DNA from: Hydractinia symbiolongicarpus
Taxonomy: Eukaryota; Cnidaria; Hydrozoa; Anthoathecata; Hydractiniidae
Length of the DNA: 64,000 nt
Direction: 5' to 3'
Assembly (NCBI RefSeq): GCF_029227915.1
Contig: NC_079886.1
Location: 14,608,501 to 14,672,500, forward strand
The notes beneath the pieces were generated by a model, which was given only the letters and a program-made list of their open reading frames with translations, was not told where the DNA came from and did no database searches. Shown in pieces: positions 7,671 to 21,400 of this stretch (positions within the stretch are counted from its first letter, which is position 1; each line of letters starts with the position of its first letter). The translations under genes were made by a program, and so were the position numbers.

Positions 7671-9430
7671 TTCTTTTATCGTTGATTTAACGGGTATGAT
7701 CTATTCTTCTGACGTAAAATGGTAAAGTGCTAAGGGATTTTGTCCTAACATCGGCTTATTCCTATCTCTCTGCTCTAATAGCAAAAAAAATAATCAAAAG
7801 CTCTGAAAATGAAGTACTTTACTGGTTTTTGTCCTTTACCTCGTGCTCTGCCAAATCATTTCAAAAACTCATTTAAAAAAAAATTTCCGGTTACTGTCAA
7901 AATCACAACTAAAATACTTTTTGAACATTTTTTAAAATAATTACTCCCAACTGGCAACAGCGTCACAGTTTCGATAGGTAAAACGGTATTTCATTTATAT
8001 ATCATTTTTGTTCATTTTTCATGATTCCTGCGGGATTCAGTCGCTCTTTTCGGCTTCCACTTTACACAACTGATGTTTATCCGTTATTTTGTAACTTTTG
8101 AATTTTTAATTTAGCAAATTCGAAGACTCTACATTGCGGGTCAGTGTATATTGTGCGCTGTTCTTGATGTTGTTGTTGTTGTTGTTAATATGATTAAAAA
8201 AAAAATTCTCAATGTTTATCGCCAATAGCTCTGAGTACTAGAATGCTTATTCTGCAAACACTTTTATAAGCGCTAAGTGCCCAAATAATCGTTCAGTCAT
8301 TATGAGAGTACAGATTAAACAGTTAAAAAACCAAAAACATGGAAAACAGAAAGAAGCAATTATGTAGGATTTAAAAAATTTAGGATTTCTCTTTGTAGTA
8401 TTTTCTATAAAAATTTTTTGCAACGTGTATGCCTTTTGAAGGAATGCGTTTATAACAGATTAACAATTTTCAATAAGTAACTTGTACGGAACAGAATTGC
8501 TCAACACCTCTCAACTCTCATTGTAAAAATAAAAACTGAAGACCCACCATTAGCAAAATGTGAAAAAGAGCCCTGGGGACGAGGTTGCTTTGGGGGCTTG
8601 TAAGTTGCCTAAAATATTTCTTCATAGCACAGTCGAGTAAAATATTTCGCTTGCGACACCTGTTCCCGCTTTCCTGTTCCGCTCCGCAACCCTTTATATG
8701 TTCTTTAAGATAAATTTACGTGGACTGCAGCGATATTCAAGCACATTAAACAAGGCAAGCAAAGCTCCATATTACAAAGCTCCATATTAACATGACAAAA
8801 GGATCTCGATCAACATTATTTATCGCAACAAGAAACCGAGACAAATAAAGTTTGCTCGATAAGTGTTTTTGGTACCAAACACACAGGTTGTTTTATATCA
8901 GAGCCGGGTTGAATGATCGAGCATAAGTCCCCGGCGAAGTAGAGAGTGGAAAAAAATTTTCCCCCAAACACACACTCTACTACGAAGAAATACGTTCTAC
9001 TACGGCCTGCTACAAAAAGTAACGTACTGCTTCACATCGCTGCGAAAAATTACGCTTTACTACATTGTACTACAAGGAAAGAAAGGGCTTGCTACACTCC
9101 AACAGACATTGGTAAGCCTCACTACAATGTGCTTTATGGAGAATAGTACATCATTATCTCCACAAGACTTAGGAACGTACATAGGTCTAACGCATGTTGA
9201 ATACTATATCTTCTTCATATTCAGGAAGTAATACGTGGACGACTTACCCAAACATTATATACCCGCGGTCCTTTAAATGTGCGCCCCTTCGGCGGGGCGA
9301 AATAACCTCGTATTAATGCAACATCTTCGCAAAAAACAAAGCAAACTCAATATTGCCATAATGTTGTTCTTTTGAACCACGAGTGTGAATAGTGTAGCTA
9401 ACCGTAACAGTCAGTGTGCGACTTTATACA
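7671..9430. other. Intergenic region upstream of NOG1, no gene recognised
   Basis: No convincing coding sequence. A short stretch rich in CTAC/TACTAC triplets at about 8,975-9,085 is open on the plus strand but looks repeat-like. The promoter of NOG1 should lie in the last few hundred bases; I see no confident TATA box or other core element. Confidence 0.4.
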
Positions 9431-9478
9431 ATGGCTCAGTACAACTTTAAAAAGATACAGGTTGTACCAACTTCTAAG
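9431..9478 (+). CDS. GTPBP4: NOG1 exon 1 (start codon)
   Basis: Sixteen codons from ATG to AAG, followed by donor GTAAGG. The translation begins MAQYNFKKI, the conserved N-terminus of the family. It ends in phase 0. Confidence 0.9.
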
Positions 9479-12400
9479 GTAAGGTAAACATTTGTGATTG
9501 TGTGCTTAGCAGTATATAAATAACTAGTCCATAAGGCCCGTGGAGAAATCCACTTAGGCAGATGGGCAATGGAAAAATAGGTTGTTTTAGATGTTTCGCT
9601 TAAGGCAGCAGTGAAGATCCCAAAAAAATTAGGGAAATTTATTTTATTCTTTTATTGTATTATGTAGAGGTTTAAACGCTCATTAAAATAATGTATAGGA
9701 TGATATGTTTTCGAGGAACGCAAAAGCAGATATAAGGGTTTAAAAATTGTGCTGACGTCAACAAAGGCCCGTGAAAACACAAAACATTTTTTTTTGAAAT
9801 TTATATACCTGTTGCCTTCCTCGTATAGATCTTGAAACGCTGATCAAGAAAATGTATAGGATCATGTACTTTTGCCAAACGGTTGCAGAGATATTAGAGT
9901 TTGAAGGTTTTTTGATGACGTCCATCAACCCGTCCATTCCGACACGGATTTGGGGACCTAGGTTTGGGAAACTTACCCAAATTGGTCCCAGGTGGTCCCT
10001 AGTTACCCACGCGGTGAAAAATCATTAACGTCACCACCTCGTTTCCAAGTTATTTGGCCTCAAAGTTTTAAGTGCACTGTAATGGCTTCACTAATCTTAA
10101 TTAACTTTCCTTTGACGTCAATACTATTTAAACGTTAAAGTTTACATGTATCTCAAAATGTTTCAAAAACATCAGCCAGTAGTAATACATCTGTTACAAG
10201 ATATGTATTATGGTAATCACCAAGCGTAATCCGATCACCTTCTGGTGTGATGCAATTCCATACTTTCGAGCATGCTCATAATCTTCATTAGAGATGTCTT
10301 CCATGTACAGCTTGCTGTAGAATTCTTCCTCATAGGTAGCTCCATTTCTTCAAAACGATCCGACGAAGACATGTATTCATAAGGGTACACACCTTTACGT
10401 TGCATGAGTTTAAATGTATTATCTTCCTGATAAAAGGTTTTTTTCACTGTACATCGGTCAGATTGTTCAACAATTTATCCAGGCCAGACGGCATAAATCT
10501 AAAACTATCGATAAATTGTAGGGTGATTTTCTTGATCACCTGATCATCAAGAAAATTACCAATCTTGATCACCTCATCTTAATCTTGGTTTCCATCTGAA
10601 TTAATAAATCCAGCAAGGGGTACGGGGACTTTTACGCTAAAGGTGATATATTTTTCTTTATTCTCAGCTATACATCCAATCTCTTGGGTGTTGAATTTTT
10701 TCCAAGTTCCCTAATGAACAAATGCACATCATAACCGTTCAGGCTGTGGAAGATGACTGGGATGTGATGGGAATTCTGTATTTCAGATTACAATTGTTGT
10801 TTGCCGCCGCCGCTATCGCGATCGTCACTATTAACCGTGATTGTTAACCGTGATAACATTAAGAATATTAAACAATAGATGTGTATAGCTAATCTTGTGT
10901 CTTTGTTTTTGTTTTTTTACATTTAAAAATTCTTTTGCATCTTGTATTTTTATTAGAAATTGGATTTTAGAAACAAGGTGACTCCAACTTAATTACTTGT
11001 TCTATGGGTGAAGTAGATAGTAGTTTACAGTCTGTCGGTCGGCGAAATAAAAATAATTTCGAGAATGTATAAATGGTTGGAACAACAACATAATAAAAAA
11101 CAACAACGGAGAAGGACGTTACGACGAGCATATTTTTCTATGTATGTTTTGCTTGTATTAGCAAATGTTAAATTAGGGAATGTCCGATTTAATGAAAGTT
11201 TATGGAAGAATAAGAATGTATGACCGGAACAACAAAAAAATAATAATAAAAAAATAACAACAGAGGAGGGTGTTACGACAACCATTTTCTATGTATTTTT
11301 GCATAACGCACGCAGTTTATATTTTTTAGTTGCGAAGGAAAAATAATAATAACTTGTCTCACTAAAAAAATGTAACTAGTACTCAAGGTGAAAAGATAAA
11401 AATACTTGCATGTTAAAAAAATTGTTTTCAAAAGTTATGCAGCAAGATTTTTTGTGTCGTTTTGAAAGCTGTACAGCAAGAATTATTCTTAGTGCTGTTT
11501 TGAATGTTATACAGAATATACCTGCGTTGTTTTGAAAGATATACAGCAGGTTATACATAGGCTGTTTCGAAATTTATACAGCAAGTTATTATTTTCCCAT
11601 TTAAAATATAAAACACAAAATTTATTTTAATAAAAAAGTAAGTGTTCTTTTAATGTTTTTTGCGCAGTCTTATAAGAAAATTAATATTTAAGTGCAAAAA
11701 AGTTTAACGGACTATAGTTTAGTTGACAATTTTTAAAGTCTTTCGCGACATTAAAATTATTTATTTATTTCATAACGGAGGAGGGTGTTACGACATGTGC
11801 ATTTTACGTTGTTTTAATTATTTTTCTAATATCATTGAAAAAGATTTGATGATATTAATTATTTTTCCTAAATGATATGGACTAAGAAATTTAAGATTTT
11901 AGCAAGCAGCGTAATTTTAAACATATATTAATCATAACAAAGGAGGGTGTTACAACATTCTTAATCTTTTTTTTCACGAGATGGGATAAGAAAATGTCTG
12001 TTTGTTGATATTTTTATTATTTTTTTTATTGTGAAAGTTTTTTTTATCGTGAAAGAACAACTAAATAAGTTAGAGTCTAAACAAGAAAAAAGCTTACAAC
12101 AACGAAAATATTTTTGAGTTAAAAAAAAACAAAAAACAATTATTCATATTTAATTGCGCTATTCTCTCATGACAGTAATTACGTAATTTTTATAATGTTT
12201 AAAGATGTATCATTGCGGAAGTCACGATGCATCGTTGAAAGTCGACCCCACGATGGATCGCGACCTTCATGATGCTAAAAAAATTTACTATCGTGACAGT
12301 ATCGTAAATCGTGCACGGCGCGCATGATACGCGATCCACAATGTTAGGTGTCCTGATTCCAGTACTGTACATCATAATATGCAAATGTGCTGTATGTGCA

Positions 12401-15400
12401 TAATCCACATGGAATATGCTTGTTCAACTTTTTTGTTTGTGTTTCTCTTGCATCATCCTTCATGGGAATCAAAAGGGAAGCGCAATCTGCATAAATGGCA
12501 AATGGTACCCTGAATTGCATCTGCCCATCGTTATATTGCAACCATTTTTCACTTTACTTTGGCATCGTATTTTTAACAGCCTCGTGATCTTTGCAGTAGT
12601 TAGTGTTTGTTTCTAGATTCTACGCAATTAAAGCCCTGCAAGCAATTTAGGCAGAAATGCATCGCTTTTTCATTTTTAGAATTCTTGCTGCCCAACAGCC
12701 TTGAGAGGCTTTTGATACACGTGTAGTGCGTCTTTTCATTGTCTGTAATCAACAGTAAAGTAATTTGTTTTTTGCGTTTTGCGTTGTAATCTGATCTTCG
12801 CAGAATATTGATGCTGCTTTTTCCAGATAGATATCAAACGTTAACCGCAAGATCGAGGTTGTATCTTTCAATTTTTATTATTTGATTGAAGGCTACCGGA
12901 AATTCTAGGCCTTCCCAGTTTTATTTATATTTATCAGCAAGATGTCGTAATTTAGTGACGCGCTGTGGGTGAGCATCGATTTCTTCAGGATGTAATGCTA
13001 CAATGAAAGCCTATTTAAAACATTCTTCATCATCGTTTTTTGGGTTGATGACAGCCTTTTTTGCACTGATCCAAGATTGTACTTTAATATATGAGGACCT
13101 CTCATGAGCTGCAGTTTATGAAAATCAATATCCAGATGCATGATTCAATCAATGGTAAACCCGCCACCAGGTAACGTTGGATTTTCCACATGTATTTTGA
13201 TTTGTGGAAACATATTATCCAGCAGCACATTTATGTCATTGCCTTGAAATACCTGTATGAGGTTGCTGTTAAATACCTTTTCAACCCTTGCGTATGGATT
13301 AATGTCTGTATATAGGTGGTGTAAATCTTCCTCTCCCTCTAGATCTTCTGCATCAGGCTGATGATCCACATAGACAACTTCACTTTAGCGGATCCCATAT
13401 CTTCCACCTGTTCTACAATCACTTGTTCCACATATGGCCTTAACCCTTGTTATATATCTATTAACGTCAGCTTTTTTAATGCCGGGTATTTGAGAACTTC
13501 TAAAAGTCTTGTGTAGTGCATGTTTATGCTCTCGAGATGTAAGATCAACTGGTTCTTCATATAAGTCGTCCTGGACGTCTTTGACGTGGTCTTCCTGCGC
13601 TTCATATTCAATTTCATCATGTAGTGTTGGACTAATTCGTTTTTTTATTTCGTCCTTTATTTTGTTGTAATAATTAGTAACCGTATCTCGTACACTCTGC
13701 AGGTAAGAGCATTGGTGGTTGATGCTACTGGTGCTGATACAGCACTGTATATTGCGCTAATTGCATTTCTGGACCAACTCATTTTTTTGTTATATTTTTT
13801 AGAAAAATTTTTTTTTCAACCTTGACAGAAATTGAGACAACTTGCGCATGATAACGTCAGATTCTGTCGGTTTTATCAGATGTTGTCAGATTCTGTTGGA
13901 TTTATCAGATTCTGTCGGATGCCGTTGGATTTGTTAGATTTTGCGCATGCGCAGATGGGGTGTCGGGGGATCTCTAGAGAAGCTGGCGGTTTTACGCTTG
14001 AACCCTAAAGCTATGCGGATCTCCATAGAAACAGGTGGTTTTCCGCTTTAATCCCAAAACTATGCGGGGTGTCTATATAGAAGCAGTGGGTTTACGCCTG
14101 AACCCCCAAACCATGTTCTGGGATATCTAAAGGTGTGCTGGGACAGTGGAAAAAACAGCAATGTCCCCAAACCTACAAATATATCTCTATCCCCACACAA
14201 GACTGTTGTCCAGCAGAGCTTGAACTCTGTCGCGAGTTGGACATGTGCCGAGACTCGCATAAGTCAGGGTCACGTGAGCCCAAAAGGACTCGCGTAAAAA
14301 GTTCAGAATGAAGCTTAAGTAATTAAATTTTTTAAAGGATATTTTATAAAGCATTTTTAGTTTTTTTAGGAATGAGAAAGAACCCGAAAGACTATGTAAT
14401 TAATTTATAATATAAAGAAATATATATTTAATTTTTGTTGTAGAAAAAATAATAAAAATTTTTTTCTTGTTATTATAATGTTAAACAAATCTATTATTAA
14501 TAGCCGGTTAAAAATAACACCTTATACACTTCTGTTTTTGTTGCAGCAAAGAATATCGTTGTTGTTGTTTGTTTTTCATTTTGTTGAACTATCCTTTTGC
14601 CTTTGTTCATAATTTTTTCTTGAACTGAGATACAAAACTAATGAGATTAATTTTAACAAATGTTCTATATAGTTGTTCCACTAAACTTATTTAGCTTAAT
14701 TCTGTATTTCCATATGTGAAAAAACTTCATAGAGATTATATTATTTAAAATCATTTGTTTAACCATGAAGTAAAACAATAACAAAAATTAGATTTGCATA
14801 ACTTATTTGTATGCAAGTCTTAGCGGTGTATTGATACAATAGCTAAATCAGCAATCAGATGAAAAAATCAACCTTTTTCTCACTCATATGATTTTCTATT
14901 TGACCCATATGCACTAGCTACGTTTCTATATAAGTTAATTCATTAGTTGAAAAGATGAAATTATTTTTTTGTTGTCTGACTTTAAGATTGAAGAAATTAA
15001 TACCTCAGTTTACTGTCGTATCATGAAAAGATTATATATATAATTTACTATAAAAAATAAAACGATTTTGAAACTATTCTGAAACCATTTTAAAACTATT
15101 ACAAAAAAACTCTAAAACAATTTGATACAATTGTCAAATATCAATTGTGATCGATTAGCTAAATGTGCATGACGCATTATTGAAGCGAATACAGGGTTCG
15201 AATTAGCAATTTGCAATTCGCGAATCAAAATGCCATTTTTGCGAATCACTTTGCAAAGAAAATGATAAAATTGCAAATGGAATATTTTTGTATCACATGG
15301 TTGTCTTTTTTGCAATATTAAAAATTAATCATTCTTTCTTTTTGTTGTGTTTTAATTTAATTCTCATGTTTTGCTTGATTATTTTATGCCATGAGAAGAA

Positions 15401-18400
15401 ATAATAACTCTTTCTGTTAGCGCATTTCACTTGTACATATTAAATAAAGTTTCCACTAAAAATATGTGAGCAAGTTTCCTAACATTTGCTTCTGAAAAGC
15501 CGTTTTTAATATAAGAAATTGTTATTAAAACCTTATTTATCATGCCCAGCTCATAATAAATGATTTCGTAAATTATTTACATGTTATTTTATCATAAGGC
15601 CGTTGTTTAGACAAAATTATAAAGTCACAATGTTTTTAAAGTTTTCAGTTTCAATATCAGCAAATAGTTAAATTAATATTAATAACTTCTGATGAGTAAA
15701 GTTGCGTGCGTTTATGTTTTTAGTAATTCTTTTTGTACCTACGTACGGATTTTTCTTTGTTTTTTTTTCAGACAAGCACACACTTGCAATCAGCATCCCC
15801 TTCTGAACGATATCAATGACCAGCTGGTGTCGTATTGATTGAAATTTCTCTCGTTGCATCTTTTTTAAACAAACTTTGTTTTCCTTAAATTTTGTTTCCA
15901 TCACATTGAAACAAAGAAAATAAGAAACAGCCTTTTAAGTCTCATGTTTGAAACAAACATTTGTTGTAAAAACAACTTTAATCAGTATACTGTGTTTAAC
16001 TTGCGTTGTAATGTTCACAAAAACTGGTTAAGAACCTCTGAAACAATAATCACATTTTGAATATTTTCTGACAGCATGCTATAAAAATGAACTTATTTCA
16101 TTTTTGCAACATTATTTCTGCTATCAGAGACAAGAATGTCAAAACTGAGAGAGTCGCTAGCTCAGACGCTCAGTTCTCGTGTTTGGGCTTCACGAGTTTA
16201 TACGTCCCCCATATGAAATTCGGAATGATAACACAAGATATCAGTGATCACAGTATTTTATGTGAATAAACGTAAAAACCAGCCAACAATATATATAGTG
16301 TCTAAAATGTAAAACAGAAGTGTAAATAACAATAATATCAACATCAGTGTGGATAGTCCAATACCCCACTTGTCTCCAACATAAAAAATAATAACGCAGG
16401 AAAAAGTAAAGCTCACAGGTCACAAAAAATTACAAATTCTTGTCAAAAAACAAGTAGCTACTAATGAACAAGGTAATGGTAATTGTTCTATGGTGTTTCC
16501 AGGCCACATTAAGATGGTGGTTTACTTCGTTGCCTAAGTGCCCAAATTTTTGCGAAAGCAACTGTACTTTACTAATTCGAAACTCTGGAATAAACTTAAT
16601 ACAAACCAATTAAACTTGTAAAATGTAAACTTGTCTTTTCTTAAAAATCGCTGTGTATATATCTTGTTACAAAGCTTTAACATTGTTGTATTTTGTTCAT
16701 AAATAAGAAAAAATGTCTCTAGAAGGTTTAAAGTTGCCTATTTCATTCTAAAATGACAAAAATAGTGTACTTATGAAGTTTTTTGTTGTTGTATTACATT
16801 TTAAATTGAGGAGAAAACATCCAAACAAAGCTTCAAAGTTGCCATATTTTTTTATAAACTGACAAAAATACGTCCCTATGAAGCCTTTAAGTATCCGTTT
16901 TTCATTCTAAAATGACGAGAAAACGATAGTCGTGAAAATCGTTGGCAAAGTTTGAACGGTGTTAGGTGAACATAGACCACTGGAAACATTTAATCAAGCT
17001 TAAAAACAAATTTATAAAAACGCCTAAAAAGTCATCACCCTCACCCCATTCTCCCTGATACAAAGCCGAAAGAAACCAATGCTATTCAGAAGAAACAGAA
17101 ACCCTCATTCACCGAGTTAGTGCCATATTCAATTAATTCTGGCATGAGCGAAACATATCTGTAGAAATCATTGTTAAATGGCAATCTGAAGCCAATTCTG
17201 TGCTGGAAATTTTATTTACTTCACCAGCTTCAAATCCTGTTTTAAATAACATAATGTATATCGAAGCTCTGCTTAAGGTGGCAGTAACCGTTTAAAAACC
17301 GAAATTTCTTTTTTTACATTAGTAACAAAAGATTATTTGTAGACTATATATCCATATTTTTTTCTGTTATAACACACTGTCACGATTTTATAGCTAAAAT
17401 ACTATTATCTTTCACCAAAAATATAAGTCTACGCACTTGCAAAATTGTACAGAAAGAATTAACGTAATTATTAAAGAGAAACGTTAATAACAACAAAGAT
17501 GGCGCATTATGTAGCAATTTAAGACGATCTTCATTATGCTACACCGACGAGCTTTAACTTTTAATAGCATTTTCGTTTTACTTTAAAATTTTCAGACAGG
17601 CTTTGTGAACCATGCCGCCATGATATGGTGTGTGGAAATTTTTTTATTCGGAATATTTTTCTTTTAACAGCGTTTGATGCAGCAGGGGATGTTTACAAAA
17701 AATCTTTTGAAAAAAACAAGAGGCTATTGTTCAAAAAATATGAATGAACAAAAGAACTCTACACACCGTTTTAACAGGGTTAACCCAAGGTTTATTTAAA
17801 AACAGAAGCTAATGAAAAAAAGCGAGATTGTAAAAAGTTGGAGCTCATAGAATTTTTTCTTGTTTATGATACCTTTTTAAATAGAAATCTCTGCTGACTC
17901 AACAAATTTGGTGTTAAAATAAAATCATTATGTATTAAGGCCTATATTTTTAGGAGATAGTAAAAAAAAATGGTATAAATAAAACACTGAGTAAATAATT
18001 CAGCTATTTGAACAGCTAAAAAAGGGTTACTGCCGCCTTAAGATCGCTAACAAACTACACAATTCGTCACCGTTCCCAAAGTAGAAAAGAGCGCCAGTTA
18101 ACGCTGTGCTGGATTTATCGGGAAGCAGAATTGGAGCAAAAATATTTGGAAATTAAATTTGTATGGCAGTGTGGAAGAAAACATATGATGGAGAAATAAT
18201 AAAAACATCAGCTCTCTCCCTAAAACACTTGCTGTATTGAAAATGTTGGAAGAAAAGGAAAACAATGTAATGAACAAGTAAAAAACAATCTAATGAACAA
18301 GTAAAAAACAATCTGTGATGTTTATGTATATTTTTAGTAATATTGTGTGATTAATTTGTTATCGTATTTCAGCATAAACTTTCTCTCTTTCTCCCTCCCA

Positions 18401-21400
18401 CATGATATTTCACTCATAAGCACGAGCCCAGAATAAAAACGTAAATGTAAAAATACTCTCTTAAAATTTAGTGTTTTTAATAATACACACATTAAGGCAG
18501 AGTTACACTTACGCAATATTACAAAAATATTCAAGCAAAAATTTTTTTGCTGGTTTAACCTATTATCGTGAATAAATAAAAATAGTTACATAAAATCAAA
18601 GATCTGGGTGCTCATTTTGAGTATTTTAAATTCGATTTAAAAAATCTACTTAAATTCGAAAATCAATTGGTATGAACAACTGGTGCTTTAGTTATTTAAT
18701 GCTGTTAATGTGTTGATGATAAATTTCATTTTTTATTTTGCTACCTTTAAGCAACAGGTGGCCACTGAAGGTATAACAAATAATCAAAAAGACATGTAAC
18801 TATCTTCCCCCAATTTTCCCATTACCAAAATTGTATCAAGTTAAAAAAAATCTTCCATACATCGTTGTTACAGATAAACTTTATTAACTATAGCTGAAAA
18901 AATCATGATTTAAAAAACCATGCTCAAAAGGTATACCGTCTTATATTTAGCTAATTTTCACACATAATTAACTAAATATAAGGGGTCGTCTACAAATTTC
19001 GTATGATATTTTATACGAATATATACGAATTTAATTGCTTTTAATTCGTATAAAAATCGTATACAATTCGTATAGTGTTAAATAGTTATACGATTTTTAA
19101 AAAATCTAATACGAATTTTATACGATTTTCATGCGAATTGTCATACGAATTATATTCTCTTTTATACGATTTTCATGCGAATTGTCATACGAATTATATT
19201 CTCTTTTTTACGATTTTCATACGAATTGTCATACGAATTATATTCTCTTTCATACGAATTGTCATTCGAATTATATTCTTTTATACGAATTTTCATACGA
19301 ATTATATTTCGTTTTTAAACTTTTAAAATGCGATCTAAAAAAACATTTCTATCACCGTGTTTCGTTTTTCAACTTTTGAAAATGCGATCTAAAAAAACAT
19401 TTCTATCACCGTGTTTCGTTTTTCAACTTTTGAAAATGCGATCTAAAAAAACATTTCTATCGCCGTTTTTCGTTTTTAAACTTTTTAAAATCCGATCTAA
19501 AAAAACATTTCTATCACCGTTTTTCGTTTTTCAACTTTTAACATGCGATCTAAAAAAACATTTCTATCGCCGTTTTTCGTTTTTCAACTTTTGAAAATGC
19601 GATCTAAAAAAACATTTCTATCGCCGCTTTTCGTTTTTAAACTTTTAAAATGCGATCTAAAAAACATTTCTATCGCCGCTTTTCGTTTTTCAACTTTTGA
19701 AAATGCGATCTAAAAAAACATTTCTATCGCCGTTTTTCGTTTTTAAACATTTAGAATGCGATCTAAAAAACATTTCTATCGCCGTTTTTCGTTTTTTAAC
19801 TTTTGAAAATGCGATCTAAAAAATATTTCTATCGCCGTTTTTCGTTTTTTAACTTTTAACATGCGATCTAAAAAAATATTTCTATCGCCGTTTTTCGTTT
19901 TTAAAGCTTTAAAATGCGATCTAAAAAACATTTCTATCGCCGTTTTTCGTTTTTTAACTTTTAACATGCGATCTAAAAAACATTTTTATCTCCGTTATTC
20001 GTTTTTCAACTTTTAACATGCGATCTAAAAAGACATTTCTATCGCCGTTTTTCGTTTTTCAACTTTTGAAAATGCGATCTAAAAAAACATTTCTATCGCC
20101 GTTTCTCGTTTTTAAACTTTTAAAATGCGATCTAAAAAATATTTTATTTTGAAACTCATATACGAATTTAATACAATGTCAAACGATTTTCTTTTTTTTT
20201 AAACCATACGCATCTAATTAAAATCTCATACGAATTTTTTGTTAATCTCGTACGAATTTAACTCATACGAATTTAATTTAAAACTCATACGAATTTTTTT
20301 AAACTCATACGAATTTAATTTAAAACTCATACGAATTTAATTTAAAACTCATACGAATTTAATTTAAAACTCATACGAATTTTATACGAATTTAGAAAAA
20401 TTTCATACGAATTTAATTACTGTATGGCAAAAGAAAATTCGTATAGCATATACGAATTTTTTTGATACAAATTGCTACGAATTTTGTAGATGACCCCTAA
20501 GTTGGTGAAATAAATACAGAAAAAACTTAAGATGAGGGTATACCCTTTAAGCATGGTTTTTTAAATCACAATTTTTTCAGCGATAGTCAAATTTTATTCA
20601 TTCATACATCATCAAAATGATTTTTAAATACCTATCAAATAGTATAAAAATAATTTTAAACTTTTTAACTTGTAAAAAGTACAGAGACATTTTTGAAACA
20701 CAATCCGCCTTCAAAAAGGTGACTTCATTTACAAAACTACTTCGCTTCTAAATCTCATTTGATGTTCTTTAGAATCGTGATAGATGTATGTAAAAACGAT
20801 TTTTTAATTATTTTCCACAAAGTCCCCGTTTTTGATTTATTTTACTTTTTCTAAAAAAGCCATTTTTTAACTTAAACTTTCGTCTTTAAGATGTAATAAT
20901 TTTTTGACGATAAAAAAACCTTTTAGATAAACATGTTGGCTTCAGCACAGTAGCACTCTCCCTTGTAGAGTTTCTGTAGTTTTGTAAAAGAGATTTGAAA
21001 TGTAATAGATGGTATAATAAAAAACACTACGAAAAACTATTTTAAAGATTTTTTAAAATATTATACCTTTCAAACATACTCATGATAGTGTTACTTTCAC
21101 AATTCCCGGGCAATGAACATTCATAAGGTTGTCCTTTTATTATTCATCAACACGTTACTGAGTATACCATAGAAATCAAATTTTTTCAAAACCGAATGTC
21201 GACTTTTTTATATTCCCAAACTTTTCTCTGGCATGTTAATGAGAAAAAATATGTACTGTTTAGATTTAACGGAATTCTTTTTGCTGACAACGCAAAAAAG
21301 AGGAAAGAACAGCAAGAAATTTGCTTGCTACACTATTGTCTAAAATTATTATTTACAAAGCCACTTTATTCACGGATAATAACCAGGCAGCAAAATATAT

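Larger units (their letters stand above)
18887..20587. mobile_element. Foldback/MITE with 51-bp inverted arms, interrupted by a second MITE
   Basis: Arms 18887-18937 and 20537-20587 are inverted copies with about five mismatches; both contain GATTTAAAAAACCATGCT and GGTATACC. Without the inner element (18982-20497) it would be a palindromic element of roughly 180 bp. Target duplication not resolved. Confidence 0.65.

Noticed and set aside
19075-19594. Overlapping open frames with repeated RSKKTFLSP or YDFHANCH-like motifs
   Set aside because: They are translations of the minisatellite and TACGAAT repeats. Different frames stay open for the same reason.
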